Positions 33,486 to 41,630 of a DNA stretch of 64,000 nucleotides are shown here, piece by piece. A model generated the notes under the pieces. The model was not told the DNA's origin. It saw only the letters and a program-made list of their open reading frames with translations, and made no database searches. The translations under genes were made by a program, and so were the position numbers. This DNA is from UBA6022 sp032154105 (GTDB lineage: Bacteria; Patescibacteriota; Saccharimonadia; Saccharimonadales; Saccharimonadaceae), in contig JALDYI010000001.1 in NCBI GenBank assembly GCA_032154105.1, positions 1-64,000 on the forward strand. Direction: 5' to 3'. The first letter of the stretch is position 1; the number at the start of each line of letters is the position of its first letter.

Positions 33486-34397
33486 ATGAATATCGCCATC
33501 TTATCAAACGGACCAGGAAACTATTCAACAAAACGTCTCAAAGAGGAGGCTGTTAAGCGTGGGCACAAGGTGACAATCGTAAAGTACCGTGATTGTTACG
33601 CCTCGATCGAGCAAAACAACCCGACCGTCAGCTATAAAGGCCAAGACTTAACGAAATTCGATGCGATAATTCCGCGCATCGCGTCGAACATGACGAGGTA
33701 TGGATCGGCGATTGTTCGTCAGCTGGAAATGCAGGGCGTTTATAGTGTCTCAAGTTCAATCTCCATTAACCGCTCCCGAGATAAATTACGTAGTTTGCAG
33801 CTACTGGCTAAGGCTGGCGTCGGTATTCCTAAGACAGTCGTGTCGCGTAATACGACCGATATCGACGACCTACTCGATCGACTTGGCGGTATGCCGGTGA
33901 TTATTAAATTGGCTCGTGGTACGCATGGTAATGGGGTTGTTCTGGCTGAAACTAAGAAAGCTGCCAAATCTGTACTTCAGGCTTTTTATCTTACGAACGA
34001 CGATGGTACAAACATTCTTTTACAGGAGTTTGTAAAGGAGTCAGCCGGTACTGATATTCGTGCATTTGTAGTTGGTGGCCGCGTGATTGCGAGTATGAAA
34101 CGTCAAAGTCTTGACGATGATTTTCGCTCAAACCTCCATAAGGGCGGCGAAGGTACCATCGTGAAACTTACTGAAGAGGAGCGCAAGATGGCTATAAAAG
34201 CCGCGCGTGCCATGGGGCTCAATGTTGCGGGTGTAGACATGATGCGCTCCGCCCGTGGGCCGCTTATTCTCGAAGTGAACGCTAGTCCTGGTTTTGGGAT
34301 TGAAAAAGTAACGGGCCGCGACGTGGCAAGTCCGATTATTGAATACGTCGAAATGAACGCCAAGCGGCGCAACAAAAAAGATAAAGTCGGCGCCTAG
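33486..34397 (+). CDS. rimK: RimK-family ATP-grasp ligase
   Basis: A 303-aa protein closely following RimK, which adds glutamates to the C-terminus of ribosomal protein S6 in E. coli. Seen: N-terminal MNIAILSNGPGNYSTKRLKEE, PVIIKLARGTHGNGVVLAET (ATP binding), ILLQEFVKESAGTDIRAFVVGGRVIASM, the loop SNLHKGGEGT and the Mg motif LILEVNASPGFGIEKVTG. The length is the same as E. coli RimK. Whether the substrate here is S6 is unknown. It is the last gene of the ATP-grasp/peptidase cluster. Confidence 0.9.
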   Translation: MNIAILSNGPGNYSTKRLKEEAVKRGHKVTIVKYRDCYASIEQNNPTVSYKGQDLTKFDAIIPRIASNMTRYGSAIVRQLEMQGVYSVSSSISINRSRDKLRSLQLLAKAGVGIPKTVVSRNTTDIDDLLDRLGGMPVIIKLARGTHGNGVVLAETKKAAKSVLQAFYLTNDDGTNILLQEFVKESAGTDIRAFVVGGRVIASMKRQSLDDDFRSNLHKGGEGTIVKLTEEERKMAIKAARAMGLNVAGVDMMRSARGPLILEVNASPGFGIEKVTGRDVASPIIEYVEMNAKRRNKKDKVGA

Positions 34398-34431
34398 CGC
34401 GCTCGTACTGTCCGACTGCTATAATAGGCCT

Positions 34432-34461
34432 ATGACAATGTGGGCAGTAGTGTATGAGTAA
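34432..34461 (+). CDS. leaderless 9-aa upstream ORF
   Basis: TATAAT (34420-34425) is followed by exactly 6 nt and an ATG opening the short frame MTMWAVVYE, whose TAA overlaps the ATG of the DUF192 gene (ATGAGTAA). Ribosomes loading on the leaderless mRNA would translate this peptide and restart at the overlapping start, a coupling device. No good ribosome binding site is seen for 34454. Confidence 0.5.
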   Translation: MTMWAVVYE

Positions 34462-34933
34462 CCGAAAAGACAAGACGTCTATTTGGCTGGTCGTCTGTTT
34501 GCTGCTTGTAGTAGGCGTCGCTGCGTTTATGTTGATCGAGCCTCAGATGAGGCCGCGAATTTCGCTCGCACTGGGTGACGGTGTATTTAAAACGCGTATC
34601 GCACAAACACCGGAACAGCGCGATCGAGGCTTGTCGGGCGTTGGCCATCTCGGCCCTAGCGAAGCGATGCTGTTTTTGTTTGATAGCAGTGACAAATGGG
34701 CGATATGGATGAAGGGCGTGAAGATCCCGCTCGATATTGTCTGGCTCGATCAGGCGCAAAAGGTCGTGTATATCGTCAAAGGGGCTTCGCCAGATGATTT
34801 TCCAAAGTCGTATGTACCGAACGACCCTGCGCTGTATGTGCTTGAGCTGCCGCTAGGTGCGGTAGACGCAAAAAATATACGTATTGGCAGTAAAGCGACA
34901 TTTAATCTCGATGAAGCGAGGAGGATAAAATAG
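34454..34933 (+). CDS. DUF192 family protein, membrane-anchored
   Basis: A 159-aa protein with an N-terminal membrane helix (about 10-27) and an extracytoplasmic DUF192 domain: RIAQTPEQRDRGLSG, AMLFLFDSSDKWAIWMKGVKIPLDIVWLD and the Pro/Tyr-containing C-terminal half ALYVLELPLGAVD. Conserved but biochemically poorly known family. The reading is probably coupled to the 9-aa upstream ORF. Its stop overlaps the next gene's GTG (TAGTG). Confidence 0.88.
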   Translation: MSNRKDKTSIWLVVCLLLVVGVAAFMLIEPQMRPRISLALGDGVFKTRIAQTPEQRDRGLSGVGHLGPSEAMLFLFDSSDKWAIWMKGVKIPLDIVWLDQAQKVVYIVKGASPDDFPKSYVPNDPALYVLELPLGAVDAKNIRIGSKATFNLDEARRIK

Positions 34934-35421
34934 TGAATGTAGTAGTAATTTTTGTCATTGTTGTCGTGGCACTTTTTGTCGTGTCCTTTGCGACGAGGCG
35001 GCGTTTTGGCGTGCTCGGCCTCGCGCTTGCTGCGGGTGCGATGCTCAGTAGCTTGTGGACGAAAGAGCTCACGCCGTTAGTGGAGCAATCTGGCGTTGTA
35101 AGCATCACGCTACCGCCGCTTACGAGCCTTGTAGCTGCGGCCTTGGTGCTGCTGCCTGCTGTACTTCTTTTCTTTAGCGGGCCTACCTATAAGCACAAGG
35201 GCCAGCGGGTGGTGGGGTCATTGGCGTTTGCCGTACTGGCGCTTGCACTCCTGCTTGAGCCACTCGGCAGCGCGCTTGTCCTTCAGGATACGGGCAAACA
35301 AGTGTATGACTTTTTTGTAGAAAATCGCGTGTTCATTGTGACCGCCGGACTAGTGTTTGCACTGTTTGATATCTTGGCTACAAAAACGCCACGCCATCAT
35401 AAAGAATCACTCAAACATTGA
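34933..35421 (+). CDS. membrane protein, 162 aa
   Basis: An unrecognised protein of four or five predicted helices (about 3-20, 25-42, 57-77, 90-112, 128-146) with a His-rich basic tail (TPRHHKESLKH). GTG 34933 overlaps the stop of the DUF192 gene, with GAGGAT 10 nt upstream, so the two are translated together. It has no catalytic motif. The pairing suggests a shared envelope function. Confidence 0.75.
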   Translation: MNVVVIFVIVVVALFVVSFATRRRFGVLGLALAAGAMLSSLWTKELTPLVEQSGVVSITLPPLTSLVAAALVLLPAVLLFFSGPTYKHKGQRVVGSLAFAVLALALLLEPLGSALVLQDTGKQVYDFFVENRVFIVTAGLVFALFDILATKTPRHHKESLKH

Positions 35422-35447
35422 CAAGTCACCCTTTAAAATGGTATCTT
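35418..35447 (+). promoter_or_regulatory. tRNA-Lys promoter
   Basis: Consensus -35 TTGACA (35418-35423) and -10 TATCTT (35442-35447) with an 18-nt spacer, about 35 bp upstream of the tRNA. The -35 overlaps the end of the preceding gene. Confidence 0.75.
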
Positions 35448-35484
35448 TGTAGAGTTAAAGGTACCATGGCCTTTGCGATAATAT

Positions 35485-35561
35485 GGAGCCGTAGCTCAGC
35501 TGGTTAGAGCACCTGCCTTTTAAGCAGGGTGTCCTGAGTTCAAGTCTCAGCGGCTTCACCA
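35485..35561 (+). tRNA. tRNA-Lys (anticodon TTT)
   Basis: A complete cloverleaf: acceptor GGAGCCG / CGGCTTC (with one G-T pair), D-arm GCTC...GAGC, anticodon stem and loop CCTGC-CTTTTAA-GCAGG, T-arm CTGAG-TTCAAGT-CTCAG, discriminator A and an encoded CCA end. Confidence 0.97.
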
Positions 35562-35569
35562 AGAAAAGT

Positions 35570-35598
35570 CACTCATCGAAAGATGGGTGTTTTTTCTT
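35570..35598 (+). terminator. terminator after tRNA-Lys
   Basis: An 8-bp stem CACTCATC / GATGGGTG with a GAAA tetraloop and then TTTTTTCTTT, a classical intrinsic terminator. Confidence 0.93.
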
Positions 35599-35633
35599 TG
35601 TCGGAATATAAATTTTTGTGCCATACTGATCGC

Positions 35634-37091
35634 ATGAATCGCTATATCCTGCGGCGCCGATTGCATGTCTCGTGGCTGATTGCCGTGCTGGCAGTCGGGA
35701 TCGTAGTGGGTGTAGTAGCGGCTCAATATGTAGAGCAGACTTTATTTGCCTCGATAGTATGGCTACTGAGCGGACTTGGGCTGGGGGCGCTGGTAGTGTG
35801 GCGTCGATTTATGTATTTGCTTCCATTGATATGTATCGCTGGTGTGTTGATTGGGCTTTGGCGCGGCTCGATCGAACAGAGCCAGCTGACTATCTATACA
35901 AATCTGTATGGCAAAAATGTGAGCGTGGCGGGCAATGCTAGCGAAGATATGGATAGTGGCAAGAAAGGTGAAATGATTGCACGTCTTGATCATTTGGCAG
36001 TACGTGACCATCCACTTGCTGGTAAGGTGTGGGTAGTGCTGCAAAATAGAGCAGATATAAAACGAGGAGACAGAATCACCGTTGAGGGTGAGCTGCAAGA
36101 GGGCTTTGGCTCATTCGCGGGCGTGATGTATCGTGCGGATCTTAAGAAAGTCGAGCGTCCCGAGCCTGGTGACGTCGCGCGGCAGGTGCGCGATTGGTTT
36201 GTGGATGCGATACGGATAGCCATACCGGAGCCTCAGGCTAGCTTGGGGATTGGGTATCTCACTGGGCAACGCCGGGCACTGCCGGAAGAGCTTGTGACTG
36301 CACTGCAAATTGCGGGTTTGACGCATATTGTTGTTGCGAGTGGGTATAATTTAACGATCCTTGTGCGGTTGGCGCGGCGGCTATTTGTCAAAGTATCGGC
36401 CTATATGTCCACGGCGATAGCTGGCGGTATGACGATTTGTTTTGTCGCCGTGACTGGGGCGAGTCCGAGTATGACGCGTGCCGGCTTGGTTACGGGTCTG
36501 AGTTTACTTGCATGGTATTATGGACGAAAATTCCACCCTCTCGTCTTGCTATCAGTCGTGGCGGCAATAACGGTACTTGTGAATCCTAGTTTTGCTTGGG
36601 GTGACCTTGGGTGGCAGTTGAGCTTTGCTGCCTTTGCTGGCGTGATGGTTGTCGCGCCGCTTATGCAGCGCTATTTCTTTGGTGGGAAAAAGCCAGGCAC
36701 GATTCGACAGATTCTTGGTGAAACTGTGGCCGCTCAAATCGTGACACTTCCTATTTTAGTGCTGGCATTTGGGCAATTTTCGAATGTGGCGATCGTAGCG
36801 AACTTATTAGTGTTGCCGTTGGTGCCGCTCGCCATGCTGCTGACGTTTATCGCTGGAGTTGGCGGCCTTATGGCTCCGGGCGTGGCGGAGATTATTGGCT
36901 TGCCTGCGCAGTGGCTGCTGCAATACATGATTGGGGTTGCTCAGTATCTATCGCAGCTGCCATGGGCACAGACGCAAATCGAAGCGAGTGGATGGCTTGT
37001 TGCTTTGAGCTATATTGTCATTGTGTTGATATGTGTGTATATGTGGCGGAAGACAAAGTTTAATTTACGCGATAGTAATATTGTCGAGTAG
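35634..37091 (+). CDS. comEC: ComEC/Rec2 DNA-uptake channel
   Basis: A 485-aa membrane protein carrying the competence domain that forms the DNA channel. After N-terminal helices there is a small soluble OB-like region (GKVWVVLQNRADIKRGDRITVEGEL), then the ComEC core motif GLTHIVVASGYNLTILVRL and the helices GASPSMTRAGLVTGL...NPSFAWGDLGWQLSFAAF. The metallo-beta-lactamase C-terminal domain of longer ComEC proteins is missing. ATG 35634 is chosen because CATACT (35622-35627) sits 6 nt upstream, predicting a leaderless mRNA; the frame is open from 35583. It works with the type IV pilus and RecA in DNA uptake. Confidence 0.92.
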   Translation: MNRYILRRRLHVSWLIAVLAVGIVVGVVAAQYVEQTLFASIVWLLSGLGLGALVVWRRFMYLLPLICIAGVLIGLWRGSIEQSQLTIYTNLYGKNVSVAGNASEDMDSGKKGEMIARLDHLAVRDHPLAGKVWVVLQNRADIKRGDRITVEGELQEGFGSFAGVMYRADLKKVERPEPGDVARQVRDWFVDAIRIAIPEPQASLGIGYLTGQRRALPEELVTALQIAGLTHIVVASGYNLTILVRLARRLFVKVSAYMSTAIAGGMTICFVAVTGASPSMTRAGLVTGLSLLAWYYGRKFHPLVLLSVVAAITVLVNPSFAWGDLGWQLSFAAFAGVMVVAPLMQRYFFGGKKPGTIRQILGETVAAQIVTLPILVLAFGQFSNVAIVANLLVLPLVPLAMLLTFIAGVGGLMAPGVAEIIGLPAQWLLQYMIGVAQYLSQLPWAQTQIEASGWLVALSYIVIVLICVYMWRKTKFNLRDSNIVE

Positions 37092-37136
37092 CGGCATGGT
37101 TGCGAGGTGTGTATCCATAACCTATACTTAAGCGTA

Positions 37137-37658
37137 ATGGATACAGTACTTAAGAATCGGCAGAAGTTGCGAGGTTTTACAATCGTCGAGCTCTTGATTG
37201 TCATCGTCATTATTGGCATCTTGGCGGCAATCACTATCGTTGCCTATAATGGCATCCAGCAGCGTGCGCGGAATGCGCAGGTGATAGCTGGTGTCAATAT
37301 ATATAATAAGGCGCTGCGGAGTTATCATGCCGTCAATTCCGCCTATCCTACGTCCACGGGATGCTTAGGTGCTGACTACCCCGGTAATCAATGCTGGCAA
37401 GGGGATAGCGGTAATATTATGGTAAATACTACCCTCGACAGCAATTTGGCGGGTTCTATATCGGGTAAGCCGACACTTGCTACTAGCTTGATGTCTATCG
37501 GAATAACGAATAATATGCGCGCTGGTGCTATGTACAATGCGTCAATATCAAGGATTGTTTATTATCTTTCTGGCACCAGCCAGCCGTGTGGAATGAGCGG
37601 CGCCAATGGTGTGAATGAAGGTGGGGTCGTGACACAGTGTAGCCTTACTCTGCCGTAA
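37137..37658 (+). CDS. type IV prepilin-like protein, 173 aa
   Basis: Leader MDTVLKNRQKLRG^FTIVELL followed by the same hydrophobic helix as the pilins at 2684 and 56421, ending IVAYNGIQ. The C-terminal domain (about 120 aa) carries four Cys, probably two disulfides. Start ATG 37137 is preferred over the longer reading from 37107, because TATACT (37123-37128) lies 8 nt before it. It lies next to comEC, which fits a role in DNA uptake. Confidence 0.9.
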   Translation: MDTVLKNRQKLRGFTIVELLIVIVIIGILAAITIVAYNGIQQRARNAQVIAGVNIYNKALRSYHAVNSAYPTSTGCLGADYPGNQCWQGDSGNIMVNTTLDSNLAGSISGKPTLATSLMSIGITNNMRAGAMYNASISRIVYYLSGTSQPCGMSGANGVNEGGVVTQCSLTLP

Positions 37659-37718
37659 CGTTATTTCGTATCTGTTATAATAGAATAAATACGACAAAAA
37701 ATGTAGTGGAGATTCCTT

Positions 37719-38444
37719 ATGTCAGGACACAGTAAGTGGTCAACAATTAAACGTGAAAAGGGCGCTAAAGACGCCAAGCGTGGCGCTGTCTTTACGAAGA
37801 TCGGTAATCAGATCGCTATTGCGGCGCGTGGCGGTGCCGACCCGACGATGAATTCAAACTTGGCGCTGGCTATCGAAAAAGCCAAGCAGGCTAATATGCC
37901 AAATGCGAATATTCAGCGTGCTATCGACCGCGTAAGTGACAAAAACGCCGCCGTACTCGAGGAGATCACCTACGAAGGTATGGGCCCGCAGGGTGTCGGT
38001 ATTATTATCGAGACCGCGACTGATAACAAAAATCGTACGTTCCCAGATGTACGCAATGCGCTCACAAAAAATGGTGGCCGTATTGCTGATGCCGGTAGTG
38101 TGATGTTTCAGTTTACTCGTAGGGGTGTGATTCAGGTGGCGGCGACCGGCGAAGACGCGCTGCTTACAATTCTTGACGCTGGTGCTGAGGATGCTATTGA
38201 AGAAGAGGGTGAGATTACTGTCTATACCGATCAGAAAGATCTTGCCAAGGTTCGCCATGCGATTCTTGAAGCAGGACTGACGGTGAAAGAAGCTGAACTC
38301 CAGTATGTACCAAATGTCCAGGTGACAATTGATGATCCTGAGGTTGCGCAAAAAGTACTGAAGGTGATGGACGCGCTCGATGATCTTGACGATGTTGTGA
38401 ACGTGCACACGAACGCCGATATTACGGCCGAATTGCCGGAATAA
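37719..38444 (+). CDS. yebC: YebC/PmpR family protein
   Basis: A 241-aa member of the YebC/TACO1 family, described as transcription regulator and as a factor helping ribosomes through proline-rich stretches. The N-terminal signature MSGHSKWSTIKREKGAKDAKRG and the later YEGMGPQGVGIIIE are diagnostic. GTGGAG lies 10 nt before the ATG. It is followed by a terminator. Confidence 0.96.
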   Translation: MSGHSKWSTIKREKGAKDAKRGAVFTKIGNQIAIAARGGADPTMNSNLALAIEKAKQANMPNANIQRAIDRVSDKNAAVLEEITYEGMGPQGVGIIIETATDNKNRTFPDVRNALTKNGGRIADAGSVMFQFTRRGVIQVAATGEDALLTILDAGAEDAIEEEGEITVYTDQKDLAKVRHAILEAGLTVKEAELQYVPNVQVTIDDPEVAQKVLKVMDALDDLDDVVNVHTNADITAELPE

Positions 38445-38451
38445 GAGAATG

Positions 38452-38473
38452 ATACCCGAAAGGGTATTTTTTC
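38452..38473 (+). terminator. terminator after yebC
   Basis: ATACCC-GAAA-GGGTAT followed by TTTTTC: a short, tetraloop-capped intrinsic terminator. A further small hairpin TGCTTA-AATG-TAAGCA lies shortly downstream in the leader of the next gene. Confidence 0.9.
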
Positions 38474-38544
38474 TTGGCAAATAAATAAAAGTTTGCTTAA
38501 ATGTAAGCACAAAACCGTAAGCTGCAAAGGTGCGTGGGCCGCCG

Positions 38545-40374
38545 ATGATGCGAATAGTACGATGGTTTCTTGTTATATCTCTGGTTAGTTCTGTCGTCAT
38601 GCCGGCGGGTGTAGTCGGCGCACTGGAGCAAGTCGAAGATGCCGTATCGATGACCGAGAGTGCGTTGAATGGGCCAGTCACTTCTCAATCTGCCGAGTAC
38701 GTATCGATAGATGAGAATTTACAATCGCCTGTTCAGGATACGGATATACATCTTGAACCCGACATGGTTTTACCCGAGGGAAGTGTCGCCGCTCTTGTCT
38801 CGACGACTACGTCGCCATCTCAGCCGATCACGCCAGCGAATGCGACTATTAGTCCTTCGCCGACGATACAATATCCAGAAACGACACCGGATCTTGTCGT
38901 CACGACGTTCAGTAGTACAAATTATCTCGATGTAATTGAGTTTTATAACCAATCTACGGTGCCGATCGATATGTCAGCTGTAGAGATACTTGTAGCTGAT
39001 GGATCTCTTGATTCTTCGGGAGCTGCGCTTACCTGTAGTCTCCGTCTTTCTGTGGGCTGGCTCTTGCCGAAGCGCTATCTGACGGTGACTGATAGTACTT
39101 CGCCAATTACATCTTCGCAGCGATTAGTCGGCGACTGTGTATTTTCGCCTGGCGCCAGTGTCGTGTCGATTCAGGTATTGCTGCATGGTGTGCGAGTGCA
39201 GCTGATCGAGGGTATTTCGCTTAGCGTGGGTCAGGCGTACGCGCGTCATGTCCATGCTCAAGATAAGAGTGGGCAGCGAAGTGTGAATGCTAGCTTGAAG
39301 CAAAAAGGTTCGTTTAGTACGGATTACAAGGCCTTTGGTAATGGCTTAGTACTACTTGATGAGACACTGTATATACCACCTATCGATAATCAGGGGTTGA
39401 TACTATCTGAAATTCTAGCTGTGCCGCGTAGCTGCCTGCCGTCTGAAAGTGAGTTTGACTGTAGTGATTATATTGAGCTCAAAAACACATCGACCAAAGT
39501 GATCAATATCGCCGAGTATCGTGTTCGAGCAGGTACGGTAGCAAGTGCTGCGACGCTCACCTGGCATGAGTCAACGCTAAGTCCGGAGCGAGATGAGCTT
39601 ATTTTGGCGCCGGGAGAATATTTCTTGCTTCGCTATGAGAATGACGGCGATCTGCTCGGGCTCACAAATACTGCGAGTAATGTATGGCTGGAAGATTACT
39701 TTGGTACGAAAATATACGATGAAGTGGCATATCAAGATATGGACAAAGCGCTCGCAAGCGGCCGCTCGTGGTCGCTCGACGAGACGAGTGGTACTTGGCG
39801 ACTGGGTGCGCCTTCGCCAGCAGTTGAAAATGTATTTCCCGCTGAAGCTACGCCAGGAATGGGCTCTGGGAGCGAGACGCAAATTCAAAAGACTTGCCGC
39901 GACGATCAATATCGAAGCGAAGAGACCGGAAGATGCCGGGCTATCGCAGTGGCAAGCACGCTAGTGCCGTGTCGAGAAGGCCAATACCGAAGTGAAGATA
40001 CTAATCGCTGCCGATCGATTGTCGCATCGGTGGCAAGCGTACTCAAGCCGTGCGCCGATGATCAATTCAGAAATCCCGACACGGGACGCTGTAGAAAAAT
40101 TGCAAGTAGTGACGAGCTGACCTTGGCTGATTGCGGAGAAGGTCGTGAGCGTAATCCTGATACGAATCGTTGCCGCAATGTTACATCGATCGCATCGATT
40201 CCCGAAGCGGCGTTTGCCGTCGAGTCAATAAAGGATACAGCTCAGGCATTTGTTGGTTGGTGGGCGCTCGGCGGAGTCGGCCTTTTGGCGCTCAGCTACG
40301 GAATCTGGGAATGGCGCAGAGAAGCTGGATTGCTGTTTGGGAAAATCGCTACGTTCTTCCACTCGCGTAAATAA
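38545..40374 (+). CDS. surface protein with lamin-tail-like domains and Cys repeats
   Basis: A 609-aa secreted protein: signal peptide (about 1-26), Ser/Thr/Pro-rich stalk, two beta-domains resembling lamin-tail domains (around NYLDVIEFYNQSTVPIDMSAVEI and SDYIELKNTSTKVINIAEYRV), then four repeats of about 28 residues of the form C(R/A)(D/E)xQ(Y/F)R(S/N)xxTxRCR, each with two Cys. A C-terminal helix (WWALGGVGLLALSYGIW) and basic tail anchor it in the membrane. The start is uncertain: GTG 38530, ATG 38545 and ATG 38548 are in frame; 38545 gives the best signal peptide. Probably an envelope or attachment protein. No sorting signal. Confidence 0.8.
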   Translation: MMRIVRWFLVISLVSSVVMPAGVVGALEQVEDAVSMTESALNGPVTSQSAEYVSIDENLQSPVQDTDIHLEPDMVLPEGSVAALVSTTTSPSQPITPANATISPSPTIQYPETTPDLVVTTFSSTNYLDVIEFYNQSTVPIDMSAVEILVADGSLDSSGAALTCSLRLSVGWLLPKRYLTVTDSTSPITSSQRLVGDCVFSPGASVVSIQVLLHGVRVQLIEGISLSVGQAYARHVHAQDKSGQRSVNASLKQKGSFSTDYKAFGNGLVLLDETLYIPPIDNQGLILSEILAVPRSCLPSESEFDCSDYIELKNTSTKVINIAEYRVRAGTVASAATLTWHESTLSPERDELILAPGEYFLLRYENDGDLLGLTNTASNVWLEDYFGTKIYDEVAYQDMDKALASGRSWSLDETSGTWRLGAPSPAVENVFPAEATPGMGSGSETQIQKTCRDDQYRSEETGRCRAIAVASTLVPCREGQYRSEDTNRCRSIVASVASVLKPCADDQFRNPDTGRCRKIASSDELTLADCGEGRERNPDTNRCRNVTSIASIPEAAFAVESIKDTAQAFVGWWALGGVGLLALSYGIWEWRREAGLLFGKIATFFHSRK

Positions 40375-40390
40375 CGCGTATACTAAAGGA

Positions 40391-40867
40391 ATGAGAATTC
40401 TTGGTATCGATCCGGGCACTGGCATCCTTGGCTTTGGGGTGGTGGATTATGTGAATGGAAAAACCAAGATGGTGACTGCCGGGGTGATCACGACACCGGC
40501 ACATACGCCACTTGAGATTCGCTTGGCGGATATTTATGAGGGCCTTACGGACATTATTAGTGAAACAAAACCGACGGTAATGTCAATTGAGAAGCTCTTT
40601 TTTGCACGAAATGTCACAACGGCCATGAGCGTGTCGCATGCCCGAGGTGTGGCGATGCTGGCAGGGCACCAGGGCGGCCTGGCGATTGCCGAGTATACGC
40701 CGCTACAAATAAAGCAAACCCTGACAGGGTATGGCAAGGCCGATAAAAAGCAGGTGCAAGAGATGGTGCGGATCCAGCTGGGGCTGCGTGATGTGCCAAA
40801 GCCCGATGACTGTGCTGATGCACTGGCCGCTGCCATCACCTATGCGATGATGAGCCGAGTACAGTAA
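40391..40867 (+). CDS. ruvC: Holliday junction endonuclease RuvC
   Basis: Resolves Holliday junctions together with RuvAB. The first catalytic Asp is in MRILGIDPGTG (D7), followed by SIEKLFFARN (E) and the C-terminal KPDDCADALAAAI (two Asp). The 158-aa length is normal. TATACT (40379-40384) lies 6 nt upstream of ATG 40391, predicting a leaderless mRNA, so the longer open frame from 40250 is rejected. Confidence 0.96.
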   Translation: MRILGIDPGTGILGFGVVDYVNGKTKMVTAGVITTPAHTPLEIRLADIYEGLTDIISETKPTVMSIEKLFFARNVTTAMSVSHARGVAMLAGHQGGLAIAEYTPLQIKQTLTGYGKADKKQVQEMVRIQLGLRDVPKPDDCADALAAAITYAMMSRVQ

Positions 40868-40896
40868 AAATACGCCGCGAGTATGCGGCGTATTTT
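40867..40896. terminator. bidirectional terminator
   Basis: A 12-bp stem AAAATACGCCGC / GCGGCGTATTTT with loop GAGTAT, giving T-runs in both directions. It serves ruvC on the plus strand and the convergent gene ending at 40915 on the minus strand. Confidence 0.93.
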
Positions 40897-40914
40897 GTGT
40901 TCAATAGAGATATA

Positions 40915-41502
40915 TTAAAGCTTTGTTTTTGCAGTTACTTTGTCGTCTGAGTAGGTAACGCCAATGATACCGTCTTTAATGACGTCGCCGTAATTGCACG
41001 TTTCACTCTTTGGGAGGCCTTCAACTTCCGACACGACACAGTTGCCTGATTCGTGGCCGGTTGCGGCTTCAACTTCGGCTTTTGTCATGCCGTTTGTAAT
41101 TTTATCGTAAATGGCCGCTTGGTTTGTGCTGCGATTTTTCGTGTCTTCATTTACTTGGTCGATGTACGCGTCGGCGCCACCGATAAGAGCGGCAAAAACG
41201 AACATCCAAAGAAGTGCAAAGGCGACAGTAAGGCCGCCGAGAACGATACCGGTCACGCCCATGCCTTTACTTTGGTGTTTAATAACGGCAAGGATACCAA
41301 AGACGAGAGCAGCAATACCGATAATGAGACCAATAGGGCCTGTCCATCCCAGTAGGAAGCCGACAATACCAAGTACGAGGGCGGTTATCGCAAGGCCATT
41401 TGGACGAGGTGGAGCAACGACAATCTGTTGAACTGGCTGAACCGGTTGAGCTGGCTGCGGCGCAGGTGCTGGTACTTCTGGTTGCTGGTTTTCTGGTGAC
41501 AT
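40915..41502 (-). CDS. DUF4190-like membrane protein with extracytoplasmic tail
   Basis: A 195-aa protein: Pro/Gln-rich N-terminus, two membrane segments with the DUF4190-like pattern PNGLAITALVLGIVGFLL...GLIIGIAALVFGI and GVTGIVLGGLTVAFALLWMF, then an outside domain with ITNGMTKAEVEAATGHES, reminiscent of the SmpA/BamE or PrcB-type small fold. Start ATG 41502 is chosen because AAAGGAGA lies 6 nt upstream on the minus strand; a TATAAT -10 lies at 41537-41532. Function unknown. Confidence 0.82.
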   Translation of the reverse strand: MSPENQQPEVPAPAPQPAQPVQPVQQIVVAPPRPNGLAITALVLGIVGFLLGWTGPIGLIIGIAALVFGILAVIKHQSKGMGVTGIVLGGLTVAFALLWMFVFAALIGGADAYIDQVNEDTKNRSTNQAAIYDKITNGMTKAEVEAATGHESGNCVVSEVEGLPKSETCNYGDVIKDGIIGVTYSDDKVTAKTKL

Positions 41503-41630
41503 AAAGATTCTCCTTTGATTATGTGAGCTCAATTATATACCATGGGGATTGGCTGAGCTAATGTTATTTATAGAGTTACATTTTAAGGGGTGACCAGCAA
41601 ATTTTAAGCCAGAGTGGTATAATGGAACAG

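Noticed and set aside
35583..35633. Upstream extension of comEC to 35583 (and of ruvC to 40250, rny to 57071, subtilase to 61984)
   Set aside because: Promoter -10 or ribosome binding site positions and family N-termini favour the shorter starts.
38477..38524. Hairpin TGCTTA-AATG-TAAGCA as a second terminator or operator
   Set aside because: Only 6 bp without T-run; too weak to call beyond mentioning it.
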